Below, piece by piece: positions 11,900 through 22,346 of a stretch of 64,000 nt of DNA. Within the stretch, counting starts at the first letter, position 1; each line of letters begins with the position of its first letter. The stretch is from Colocasia esculenta. Taxonomy: Eukaryota; Streptophyta; Magnoliopsida; Alismatales; Araceae. The notes under the pieces are model-generated. The model saw nothing but the letters and a program-made list of their open reading frames with translations. It was not told the DNA's origin and did no database searches. The stretch spans positions 77,684,152 through 77,748,151 of the forward strand of contig CM024756.1 of NCBI GenBank assembly GCA_014218235.1, read 5' to 3'. The position numbers and the translations under genes were made by a program.

Positions 11900-12560
11900 C
11901 TATCTAACAACCTTCTTGTCTAAATACTACGGATAAGACCCTGCTCGTTCCTACCCAACCCTCGGCCATGAATATAGCAGACCTTAGCCATCAATTCCCA
12001 ACCTTTCCCTTGGGGACATGGGTCATGCTCGAATTCTTCATCCACCATGGGAGGTTGGTTCAAATCAAGGGGAGAGGGGAGATCAAAGAAGGACATGACA
12101 GGCTTCTTCCCCATGTCCGGAATGAAAAGGTGCGACATCTGCTCCGAAGTGATAGAAGTGAGTGTCCAAGGTAGGAATGGTCTTGATTTTGATAACCCCC
12201 CATTAAATGGAAATTTGAAACATTGGAGGGTGGTGGAAGGGACCCCTAAAGTTTGTTCTAGCCAGGGACGACTAAGAATGGCCTTATAGGCCGGATCGAC
12301 ATCGAGGACTAGAAGCTCGGAAGACATGGTGACGGGTCCAACCTCCAATTGAAGAGCGATTTTACCTTTGGAAACCCTCTTGGAGTTGTCATAGGAAGCA
12401 ATGGTGGAGCAGATTTTCTCTAGATTATCCTCCCCCAAGCCCAATTGCTTGAGGGTCATCATTGGACACACGTTAATGGATGCCCTGTTGTCAATGAGGG
12501 TGGAGTCTACCGAAACCCCATTAAGGATAATAGTAAGACAGAGAGGAAGTGAACGACACT
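11900..12560 (-). pseudogene. pro: Aspartic protease with G-patch-like tail, element C
   Basis: Retroviral-type aspartic protease that would cleave the Gag-Pol polyprotein. The active-site region is encoded at 12480-12510 and reads LIDNRAS, with the catalytic Asp at 12492-12490. The residue expected to be Gly after D-N is Arg, which should inactivate it. The frame then runs 12471-11920 with the flap-side segment and SRPWL. Near its end is a glycine-rich GRGLGRNEQG motif resembling a G-patch, an RNA-binding module found after the protease in some retroelements. It ends with a stop at about 11920, and weakly coding sequence continues to about 11800. The element is truncated before reverse transcriptase. 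Confidence 0.72.
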
Positions 12561-14733
12561 CGGGCCAGCAAGATCTTTATCCGAGAAAGAGATTGAGGGT
12601 CCTTGGGTAAGGGAGAGGATAGCATTGGTGACCCCACTGGGAGGAAGGTCATCATTGACCATGATTTTCTAGAGTAATTGGAGGAGGGTGGACTGATGAG
12701 ACGACGATCTCCGAATCAATTCAAAAATAGACACCCTCGCGGGGGTCTTATCCAAGTGTTGCAGAATGTCATATTCGCTGCCGGCAGGTGGTGGGGGTCC
12801 ATTGTCCTCCTCATCTCGAGATGGCGCGGAGGTGGAGGAATGATCCGATTCCAGAGTGTGACATTAACGTCCTCCTGAGACCTAGGGAGAATAAGTGAAG
12901 GGGTTTGGTACCATGGGTGGACGGCTCATAGGCAGTGGGAATGATGGATAGGCATCCTGAGGAGGAGGTCGGATAGCATGTACGGTGGTGGAGGGCTCCT
13001 AAGACTCTACGGAGGGACACGAGTACCACTCCTCAAAACCTTCTACTCCTCATTGTTGCTCTCTCCTCACTATCTGAGGTTCTGAATGTGTCAAGGTATG
13101 GACATTTTCCTGGGACTTAGAGGAGGAGGGATTGTTGCTTTGGTGGTTGGGGAGAGGGTTTTGGACAATGCCAAGGTCCCTTTTGGTGTACCTAGACTTG
13201 GCTATGGCCACCATGACGTCCTCCAAATTTATCCTACCCTAATCGTTTGTGTCATACACCCAGTCACGGAAGGTGAAACAGTTGTGGAGCTCGTGACCAT
13301 GGGTCCTATGATAAGGACAGTACTTTGATGTATCCACCTTCGGATTGACACTTTCTGTTTGTAGGGGGAGCCCGATAGCGTCATAGGACATGAGGGTGAA
13401 GAATATGTCCTCGAGGGTCTCAGGAGAGGAGGGTAATGAGACCTTTTGGAACCCAGACGAGTATAGCCAGAAGGAGGAGGAATAGCCGAATATGGCTGGG
13501 GGGGGGGGGTGTGACGTGAACTGATAGATTGGAGGGCTTGTTAGGAGGCCTTAGCGGCTGACTGCAAGCATTAACGGACTCGTTGACGGTCACCCCCTCG
13601 GTGGTAGGTGCCACAGGAGCCTTACGTCCCTTGGGCTTCCCTTCGAAGAATGGTGGAAGAGAGGAGTCCTTGATCTAATTTTGGACCACCCTTGCTCGGT
13701 TGTAAAGATGTGCGAATGAGGGGAACTCGCTAAGAATCAGGATAGAGCGGAGCAAAGGGGTGGTATTGGTGACTAACATGGTTATGGCTTGGGACTCCAT
13801 GTCGGGTATGTCGGCTCTTGAAGCCATGGATTTCCATTGGTTAGCAAAGGTGACAAAGTCTTCATCCGGCCTCATCTTTTCCGCCACCAAGTCAGGAAGT
13901 GTAGGTACTTGAGTGGCCATGTAAGAGAAACGAGAGATGAAGCGTTCAGAGACTATGTCAAAGTTAATAAGATCCGACGCGGGTAAGGCGGTGAACCATC
14001 TCAAAGCCTCCCCTTCTAACGATTGTTGGAAGAGGTGGACTAAGAGGACCCGATCGTACAGCCACCAATGGGAATCCATAGTGAAGCCAATGAGGTGGAA
14101 TTGGGGGTCAGTGGTCCCATCATACATGCGGTATTTTGGGGCCTTGAAACCTAGAGGGAAGTAGGCGTTGGGAAGCTTGCAGTAGTTCTGGCTGGAGTGA
14201 GGCTTGGAGAGGGACAACGACTCCGCTAAGAGTTTCCTAATGAGGCCCGCCATCTCGGACCGAGAGATGGATTCAGATTGAGCGGAAGCAGTGGGTTGAA
14301 CATAAGGTGGATAGACGGACAGAGGGGTTAGAGCGGGAGTAGGTAGAGGAGTAGGCGGAGAAATAGGAGTGGAGATGGGGATAGTAGGGATATGAACCCG
14401 GGAAGGAGTGACAGGCCTAGAAGCGGGCCTAGATTAGGAAGCATAGAAGGGAGAATGGGATGGAGGAAGGAGAGGCCACTGCCAGGATGGTATGCTTAGA
14501 AAGCATTGAAATGATGTCCTTGGGCGAATAGCGGGAGAGGAGCTTGGAGAATTCGGGGTCTTCCTGATCATCTTGTGCATATGTGGGTTGACCCTTAGAC
14601 TCACACTCCCCTCATTGTCAGCTTGAGAGGAGGAGGATTGAACCGCCTCTTCAGGTTGCATTTAAGTGTTGACCATTCCGACAAATTCATCATTGAGGTT
14701 ATCATCATATTTGAAAGCCGGATTGTTAGACAT
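12561..14733 (-). pseudogene. gag: Gag of Tat-like element C, decayed
   Basis: The start is the Met at 14733-14731, reading MSNNPAFKYDD; an in-frame TAA follows after 23 codons and the same frame reopens at once. The capsid core is best preserved at 14253-13675, with FQQSLEGEALRWF, FISRF and FANQWKSMASRA typical of the Retrotrans_gag family. A zinc knuckle CPYHRTHGHELHNC is encoded at 13319-13278, in the CX2HX4HX4C variant rather than CCHC. Further stops and frameshifts occur, and a G-run (C-run on the coding strand) at about 13499-13509 breaks the frame. The Pro-rich segment near 14300-14600 is the usual disordered N-terminal part. Confidence 0.78.
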
Positions 14734-14971
14734 GTTGCAAGAGTTCAACCAAGAGTCCATTAGAACACACAACCTACTGCTTTCAGAATGGTTATGTTGA
14801 TAACTACACTGTTATTAGGAGAAATATGTATTCTACCAAACAACGTTATCAAACAACATCCCAAAATTTTAGAAGTTGAAGTTGTGTGTTACTTAAACTT
14901 TAAGGGTGGTTTTCTCAATCCTCACTCAAAGCCGGGTGAATAGGCGAACTAACTCGGAGGGTAAAGGTTCT

Positions 14972-14976
14972 CCTGC
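14972..14976. other. Target-site duplication, left copy (element E)
   Basis: CCTGC immediately before the LTR start TGTAAGACC; the identical CCTGC follows the second LTR at 24673-24677. Confidence 0.93.
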
Positions 14977-17307
14977 TGTAAGACCCGCCCACTTGGGGCC
15001 TTTGGCCCCGTCCTCAAGATCGCGCCAGGCGCCCTGGCCACGATGTGGTCTCGCCAGAGCGGTCTGCTGTGACAGCGTTGGGTCACGCCGCACCCGGCCG
15101 CCGTGTTCTTGTCGCGACGAGGGTTGCCGTCGCGTCCTTGTTGCGGCGTCTGTCAGGGTCGCGACTGCTTTTCTGACAGACATGACCGGTGTCCTTTCTA
15201 TCAGAACGGCTTTGTCAGGTGTCAGACGCGTGCAGCATTGACGCGGCCTGTCTGGGCGTCGCGACTGCTTTTTTGATCTCTGAGGTTTCACCGCCTTTTT
15301 GAGGTCACGCAGGGGCGACCGTCGCGACATGGTCGCGATGTGCCGAGGAGCGTCGCGACACGCTAGTTGTCGCGTCAGGTCGGCCCGTCGCGTTCTGGGG
15401 GACACCGGGTTAAAACCCAAGGCACTCCCCATTTCCCCCTCTTGCCCTCTCAGCTCCCTTTCTCACCTCTCCCTTCCTCTCGTGTTCCCCTTGCGGATTC
15501 TTGGCGGATCTCTTGTTTGAGGCGCTCGTGCTGAAGTGGTGTCGCCCCGCTCGTGCAGGGGACGTGTTCGTGCCGTTTAGAGCGAGGAGGAGGCATCCTT
15601 TCCTACGAGAAGGCCCCAACGGGTTCGTTCTTCGCGTGGAGGTAGGGACCCTTGATCCTCTCACCCTAAGCATGCTCCCTCCCCCCCCCCCCCCCCACTC
15701 TACATCATGTTTCCTCTGTGGTTTGGGGCTTGGGAGTGTGAGAATTCCATGCAAGAGGTTGATGAGGTTTACCTTGAGTGTAGATTCATATAAATGCATG
15801 TTGGGGGCTTTAGGGTGGTTGGGGCACTTTAATGGCTTTCTTGCATGTTGAGCATGCTCCCCTCCCCCTATGGTTTGTCCATTTCGTGTGTTGGGACGAT
15901 TTCCGAAGATGGGTTCTAAGAGCTCCCCTGCTTAGAATGCGACCCCTTTAGAGACCGCGATCTTGTCGCGGTGGCATGGCCGACTGTGACAGGATCACGG
16001 TGCTCTGGGTGCCACGACCTGGTCGCGACGGCTCGAGCTGTCGCGACGGGATCGCGATAGGGTAGGGCTTCGTGACCATGTCGCGACGGACCGATGCGTC
16101 GCGACCTCAGTCGTGAGACAGATTTTTGATTCTTGACGTTTTCGCTTCTTTTACTGTACGCGTGGCACCTGTGCTAGTTCCCTAGTGCGGTCTACACTAG
16201 TCTTTCGCACCGGTGCTGGCACTTGAGGCTTGACTCACGTGAGAGGTTGTTACCGTTGCCTGGGACGCCCATCCTCGGGAGCCTATTGAGGGAGTACTCC
16301 GGGCTATGAGTGGGCTTGAGTGGCAGCCCCCAGGCGGACTCTGGAGCTTAGGGGAAAACGGTGGTTAGGACAGTGACCTTGAGTCACTTGCAGAGGTCTC
16401 GTGGTTGGACTAGGATGCCGAGGTCAGTTTTCGGAGTTCTTCCCAGTGCAGTCCAGCTAGTCCTTTTCTCACTGCCTCGCACTTTGCGGCCCCGGAACTG
16501 CGTAGAGAGGCCAGGCGTGGGACCGTAGTCCGGCCAGAGTACGGCGGTCTGTTGTGTTACTTTGTGTCCTACCTCGCTCTGACGAGACGTGAGGGTCAGG
16601 ACCCGAGTCGAGTATAAGACGTCAGTGGACGCACCTGACCTTGACTAGTGGTAGTGTATCTGTAGCTAGTGTTCCTTGTCTAGGCGGAGTCCCCTCGTTG
16701 TGTTTACTAGCCATGTGGTGGTCATGACTAGCAGTCGTACGGAGTTCCCGACCGTGTGTACTTTCCATACCGTGCTAGTTGTAGTTTCGCTTCCGCTCCT
16801 CCGTTGGTAGTAGAAGATATAAACTGTTGTCATTTTATATATATATATATTCTTCTGCCTGTCTAGAGCCAGTAGGAGAATTGTAGTCCCTACTGAGCTT
16901 CTGTTTGTGAAGCTCATCCCTCCTTTGCCCAGGTGAGACTTCTCAGTAGCGGCAGGACGCACGCCAGGCATAGGAGACGGGGCGGTAGGCGTGGTCCCCG
17001 TAGCTAGCAGTGGCTCCCTTGTTTCAGTGTACGTCACCCTCGGGTATGCCCCTAAGGACTTATTCTTCCCCTGCCTTTTAGTTGTACTAGCATGCGTGCG
17101 TTGGGACTGTACTTAGAGCAGTACATAGCGGTCTCGCTCTCTTTTCTTTTTTTTTTGCCTGTACGCTTCTAGTTTAGCAGTGACATTTACTTAGTTACAT
17201 ATCTGTTAGATGCATCTTATAGCCCTTTGGGTCTTCGGATCCGTGGGTGGCGAACGCGAAAATCGGGTCCTCAGCGTGGCCGAGGGTCGGGTTCTCGGGT
17301 CGTTACA
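14977..17307 (+). repeat. 5' LTR of element E (2331 bp)
   Basis: Starts TGTAAGACCCGCCC and ends GGGTCGTTACA. It holds two clusters of GTCGCGAC-type words (15112-15393 and about 15960-16105), an 18-base C-run near 15680-15697 and a TA microsatellite near 16838-16850. The second LTR lacks the last two in that form, so they arose after insertion. Confidence 0.93.
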
Positions 17308-17308
17308 G

Positions 17309-17320
17309 TGGTATCAGAGC
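17309..17320 (+). other. Primer-binding site of element E
   Basis: TGGTATCAGAGC, an exact match to the Met-tRNA complement, one base after the LTR. Confidence 0.95.
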
Positions 17321-17444
17321 GAGAGCTGACAGGACTTGTAGTGGATTTAGACTGCAACAGGATGTCCCAACGGTAGTACAAGTACACTGCTAGCCACCCG
17401 AGTAGTTTTGTTAACATTGTTGGTTGTGTGCCGTGCAGTTTAAC

Positions 17445-18890
17445 ATGGCTCCGCATAGGCACAGTCAGGTTAGACAGTTGGTGGAGCATCAGGATGAGTC
17501 CGCTATGCCTGTGTAGGGGCAAGTCTAGGAGAGTTGTCGGCAGACGAGTCAATGGCACAGCCTCAGGGTGCAGCGGCAGCAGCAGTGGTAGGTGGGCAGC
17601 AGTAGCAGGAGTACCAACCTCAGCCGCAGCAGTACGCATACTGGTTTCCCTTAGCAGAGCAGTTCTTTAGGAACTTGTACCAGGGAGTGTACCAGCGTGG
17701 GCAGGCAGTAGCAGGTGTTCAGTTTCCCGTACCTCCTCCAGTGGTGCCGGAGCAGCAGGTAGAGCCAGAGGTGGAGCAGCCAGAGCATCAGCAGCGGTCG
17801 GGCACTGGGAGTACCCAGGCCTCGTGGTGAAGGATGGTGGTTATGGAGGACAAGACCGCTCTCCTAGAGAGGTTCTTGCATCTTCGGCCACCGATGTTCC
17901 ACGGTGAGTATGATCCAGACAAGGTAGAGAGCTGGACCCATGAGTTATAGCGCATCTTCAAGACCATAGAGTGCGCTGACGAGGACCAGGTTCGACTGGC
18001 ATGTACCAGCTCAAGGGCGCAGCCCATGAGTGGTGGAGAGTTCAGAGGCAGACCTCACTTCCAGGGGCAGAGGTTGGATCACATCACTTGGCAGCGGTTT
18101 TCGGAGGTCTTCCACGGCGGGTACTTCCCCGACTATGCCCGACGTGAGAGACGGGACCAGTTCCACGCGTTGGTTCAGGGCGACCTCACTGTTTCGCAGT
18201 ACCACCAGAGGTTTGTCCGGTTGTTGGGGCATGTGCCTCCTGTCACAGGCAAGATCAGGCGTGTGCAGAGAGGTTCATAGCAGGACTGAGACTAGACCTG
18301 AGGTGGGGTGTGACGGCACACATGTGTACCACCTTGGGAGAGGCCATGGCAAAGGCCGCCGCCTTGGACAGAAGACCTGGTAGCCTCAGCAGCAGCAGGG
18401 AGGAGCCTCTTCTAGGTCCTCGCCTTACCAGCATCCAGCAGGTAGCCGCGGTAGTGCGACTTCCTCTTCCTCCGGCTCAGGCAGTTCCGGAAGCACTGGG
18501 ATTCGCTCGTAGTTTAGGAAGTTGTCTACTCATGGGGGCGGTCCGAGCTGGCACCAGAAGCGCCAGTCTAGGTTTTCAGAGCAGTCAGTTGTCCAGGGAG
18601 TTGAGCAGGGTAGTCAGGAGGCAGTTTGCTACACATGTGGCTTACCGGGCCACTTCAAGAGGGTTTGCCCCATGGGGCAAGCCCGCAGAGTAGCAGCACC
18701 AGTTCAGTATGCTCAGCAGCCGCCTCAGTACCAGTACCCTCCTCAGCAAGCACCACACCGCGTCAGCAGTAGCGGGGACAGTACCAGCAGCAGGCTCAGC
18801 AGTTTCCGCAGCCGCACAGTACCAGCCGTACCAGCACAGCAGTACCCCCAGTAGCCGCCCAGCAGCGCGCAGCGTGGCCGTGGTCGTGGT
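17445..18890 (+). pseudogene. gag: Gag of element E with zinc knuckle, many stops
   Basis: The start is the ATG at 17445, reading MAPHRHSQ. A Gln-rich N-terminal part is full of TAG stops where neighbouring codons are CAG. The capsid core lies at about 17840-18260; the open stretch from 18026 carries WQRFSEVF and QYHQRFVRL. The zinc knuckle CYTCGLPGHFKRVC is intact (CX2CX4HX4C) at 18627-18668. The Pro/Gln-rich tail runs to about 18855. Frames change at least three times, so no full-length product is possible. Confidence 0.85.
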
Positions 18891-18893
18891 GGC

Positions 18894-19340
18894 GTGATGG
18901 TGCTCACCCGAGAGCAGGCAGAGGTGTCAAACCTTGTTATAGGTACTCTACCTATCCTTGGCATAGCTGCTCGTGTTTTGGTCGATCCCGGTGCTTCTTT
19001 GTGTTTTGCTTCCGAGGAATTCTATGAGTCCCTTGCCTGTCACGCTCCTGAGAGGCAATCTGACATCATGGTCGATCTCCCTTCTGGTGACTATATGCGT
19101 TCTTTGGTTCCCTGGAGGGTGTGGCAGTCGAGGTTGAGGGGCACCAGTTGCCGGCCAGGTTGTACGCACTGCAGCTTTGCGACTTTGACGTCATCCTGGG
19201 CATGGACTGATTGGAGGCTCACTCAGTCGTGGTTGATTGCCAGCGAAAGACCGTTCAGTTTAGGATACCTGGAGAGCCCTTCCTGTGCTTCCGAGGTATT
19301 GGTCTACCCATCGGCCATTTATTTCCTTGTGTAGAGCTCG
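18894..19340 (+). pseudogene. pro: Aspartic protease of element E
   Basis: Pol N-terminal protease domain. The active site reads LVDPGAS, with Asp at 18984-18986; the Gly-Ala after it are kept. The frame is open for about 75 residues to the VPWRVWQ region, then shifts, and the remainder (through the CDFDVILG-like segment near 19170-19205) is read in a different frame. It would normally be part of a single Pol polyprotein with the reverse transcriptase that follows. Confidence 0.8.
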
Positions 19341-19399
19341 CCATCGCCCGTTAAGCCGCGATGGCTAGGGCATACCTTGCTTCGGTGTTGTTCTTTGGA

Positions 19400-20360
19400 G
19401 CCTAGCGAATCTTCAGTTTTTGACGTGCCGGTTGTTTCTGAGTTCTCTGTGTCTTCCCGGAGGATCTACCTGGTTTGCCGCATGAGCGGGAGGTCGAGTT
19501 CTCCATTGAGCTTTGCCCGGTACGATGCCTTTGTCCAAGGCACCCTACCATGGCCCCGGCGGAGCGGCGTGAGTTCAAGCACCAGTTGCAGGAGCTTGTT
19601 GAGCTGGACTTCATTCGCCCGAGTCGTTTGCCGTGGGATGCACCTATTTTGTTGTTGTGAGAAAGAAGGATGCCAGTCTTCATTTATGCATCGATTATCG
19701 ACAGTTGAACCAAGTTACTGTGAAGAACAGGTACCTGTTGCCAAGGATCGATGATTTGTTTGATCAGTTGCAGTCGGCCCGAGTTTTCTCGAAGATTGAC
19801 TTGAGATCTGGGTACTATCAGATGCGGATGAAAGAGTCAAATGACGGTTTGACGGCTTTTCGTTCTAGGTACTGTCACTTTGAGTTCGTCGTCATGCCGT
19901 TTGGGCTGACGAATGCAATCGCAGCATTCATGGATCTGATGCATAGGGTGTTCACTGAGTACCTAGATTGCTTTGGGTTGTTTTTGTGATATTATCTTTA
20001 GTCTACTCGGCTTCTGAGGAGAGCACGCGGAGCACTGAGGATCATGCTGGAGACCCTGCAGAGTCACCGCCTTTATGCCAAGTTCGACAACTGCGAATTT
20101 TGGCTGAGGGAGGTGCACTTTCTCAGGCACGTGATCTCGGGTTCTGGTGTGGCAGTGGACCCTGCCAAGGTGGAGGCCGTGTTGTCGTGGGAGCAGCCCA
20201 CATCGGTGTCAGAGGTTCGCAGTTTTCTGGGTTTGGCTGGTTTTACCGGAGGTTCATTCAGGATTCTGCCAAGTTTGCAGCGCCATTGACCAGGTTGACT
20301 AGGCAGGACATCAGGTTTGTTTGGTCAGAGGACTGTGAGTAGAGCTTCCGAGAGCTGAAG
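19400..20360 (+). pseudogene. RT: Reverse transcriptase of element E, catalytic box destroyed
   Basis: Fingers and palm are clear at 19633-19980: LCIDYRQLN, KIDLRSGYYQMR, TAFRSRY and VMPFGLTNA, all diagnostic of Ty3/gypsy reverse transcriptase. The last of these reads NAIAAF where family members usually have Pro after Ala. The double-Asp box that should follow at about 19980-20000 cannot be read in any frame because of a small deletion and frameshift; only one Asp survives. Thumb and connection sequence continues at 20044-20289 (LYAKFDNCEFW, FLGLAGF) in another frame. Confidence 0.88.
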
Positions 20361-20756
20361 ACGAGGTTGAGTTCAGCGCCAGTGTTGGTCTTGCCATCGG
20401 GCAGCGGTGGTTTTGTGGTCTATACCGATGCGTCAAGGTCAGGTTTGGGTGCCGTGCTGATGCAGCACGGTGGGGTGGTTGCCTATTCTTCTCGGCAGCT
20501 AAAGAGGCATGAGGAGAACTACCCCACCCATGACTTGGAGCTGTCAGCAGTAGTGTTCGCTCTCAAGTTGTGGAGGCACTACTTGTATGGCGAGGCTTTT
20601 CAGATCTTCACCGATCACCAGAGTCTGTAGTATATCTTCACCCAGAGGGATCTGAACTTGAGGTAGCGCCGATGGATGGAGTATTTAAAGGACTACGACC
20701 TAACCCTTTCCTACCACCCAAGAAGAGCTAACGTCGTAGCCAATGCTTTGAGTAGG
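20361..20756 (+). pseudogene. RH: RNase H of element E
   Basis: Degrades the RNA strand of the RNA/DNA hybrid. YTDAS carries the first catalytic Asp (20427-20429), ELSAVVFALKLWRHYL follows, and TDHQSL is kept. In-frame TAG codons at 20628 and 20664 interrupt the frame at places where relatives usually have Gln. The C-terminal ANALSRR (Asn at 20742-20744) replaces the expected final catalytic Asp. Confidence 0.86.
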
Positions 20757-20929
20757 CGCGTGCGCTTGAGTTCGCTGATGGTTAGAGAGTGGAGGCTGTT
20801 CGAGGAGCTATCCCAGGGAGTGTTCGTTCCGTCAAGGACCAGAGACCGTGCAGTAGCGAGCAGTTTGTACGTTCGGCCGTCAGTAATCAGGCAAGTATTG
20901 TAGGCACAGTAGGCAGACCCTCAGTTGGC

Positions 20930-21960
20930 AGACATCTTGCAGATGCCAGATGTGAGCTCGACAAGGACAGTGAGGTCAGATTTAGAGGCCTCTTGTACGT
21001 TCCCGAGGAGGCGCGCCAGGCAGTTTTGTCAAAGGCTCACAGATCGAGGTATGCTATTCATCCCAGCTCCACCAAGATGTACCATTGCTTGAGGAGGTTT
21101 TTCTGGTGGCCAGGGATGAAGAGGGGCGTGGCAGAGTTCGTCACTCGGCGCCTTACCTGTCAGCAGGTGAAGGCTGAGCATCAGCGTCCTAGTGGTGAGC
21201 TGCAGTCGTTGCCCATTCCATAGTGGAAGTGGGACGACATCACCATGGACTTTGTGGTTGGTTTTCCCCACACCCCGCAGAGGCACGATGGTATTTGGGT
21301 GATTGTGGATCGTTTGATCAAGGCAGCACATTTTCTTCCTATCAGAATGTCGTGGTCAGTGGACAAGTTAGCCAGGCTGTACGTGCTGCACGGGATCCAG
21401 TTTCAGTCGTCTCCGATAGAGATCTGAGGTTCACGTCAGGGTTTTTGGCGCAGTCTTCAGAGAGCACTGGGTACCGAGTTGAGGTTCAGCACATCGTACC
21501 ACCCTCAGACAGACAGAAAGTCAAAGCGGACTATTCTGACAATGGAGGACATGATGAGAGCGTGTTGTTTAGACTGGAGCGGCACTTGGGAGTCGCACCT
21601 TCCGAAGGTAGAGTTCGCGTATAACAACAGTTATCACTCGAGCATCAGAATGGCACCATACGAGGCTTTGTATGGTCGCCATGCAGGACACCTCTTCACT
21701 GGTTTGGGTTGGAGAGAGGCAGCTTTTGGGACCATAGTTAGTGCAGCAATGTGCAGATACAGTCAGACTGGTCAGGCAGAGGCTACAGTCAGCGTAGATC
21801 GGCAGAAGAGTTATGCAGACAGCCGCAGGAGACCGTTACAGTTCAGTGTTGGTGACCTTGTTTTCTTGCGGGTCTCTCCGACCAAGGGTGTCATGAGGTT
21901 CAGAAAGAAGGTGAAGCTCAGTCCCAGGTATATTGGGCCTTCCCTATCTTAGAGAGGGTC
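20930..21960 (+). pseudogene. IN: Integrase of element E, catalytic Glu lost
   Basis: HHCC zinc domain at about 21038-21160: both His are present, but the first Cys reads Arg and only LTC (Cys at 21158-21160) remains. The core has the first Asp in MDFVVGFP (21248-21250) and the second in VSDRD (21415-21417), which is in a different frame. The third acidic residue is replaced by Lys in TDRKSKRT (21524-21526). VEFAYNNSYHSSI and APYEALYGR follow near 21610-21680. A TAG at 21221 interrupts the domain. The C-terminal part runs to about 21960. Confidence 0.87.
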
Positions 21961-22112
21961 GGCGAGGTGCGTATAGGTTGAGTCTTTCGGTAGAGCTAGC
22001 AGTGTGCACAGTGGTTCCACGTTTCGCAGCTTAGGGAGTACGTCGCAGATCCTTCGCACATATTGCACTACTCACAGCTAGAGGTAGCGCAAGACTTGTC
22101 AGTGCCAGAATA

Positions 22113-22262
22113 CCCGGTCAGAGTTGTCGACAGCAGAGTTCAGCAGTTCATCGGAAGCGATTCGGCTGGTGAAGGTCGTTTGGCAGAACCGCGTTGGTGG
22201 CGAGGCCACCTGGGAGCGTGAGGATGAGATGCTGGAGCAGTTTCCCTATTTTTTGATTGATT
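22113..22262 (+). pseudogene. Chromodomain at the C-terminus of element E integrase
   Basis: In one frame near 22160-22262 the translation reads RLVKVVWQNRVGGEATWEREDEML and then FPYFLIDW. The VKVVW and ATWE pattern is the chromodomain core of plant chromoviruses. This module is thought to steer integration to modified chromatin, consistent with the nested heterochromatic setting. The frame breaks upstream of about 22150. Confidence 0.8.
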
Positions 22263-22333
22263 GGTATGTTTTCTTCTCCTTGCTGCATTCCGGTTGAGAC
22301 CGAGTTGTTTTTATTTCGAGCATGAAATGTCTT

Positions 22334-22346
22334 AAGGTGGGTGGGA
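22334..22346 (+). other. Polypurine tract of element E
   Basis: AAGGTGGGTGGGA abuts the start of the 3' LTR at 22347. Confidence 0.85.

Noticed and set aside
14906..15851. Several overlapping frames of 111-168 codons on both strands
   Set aside because: They fall in the 5' LTR of element E and are mirrored in its 3' LTR around 22364-23042.
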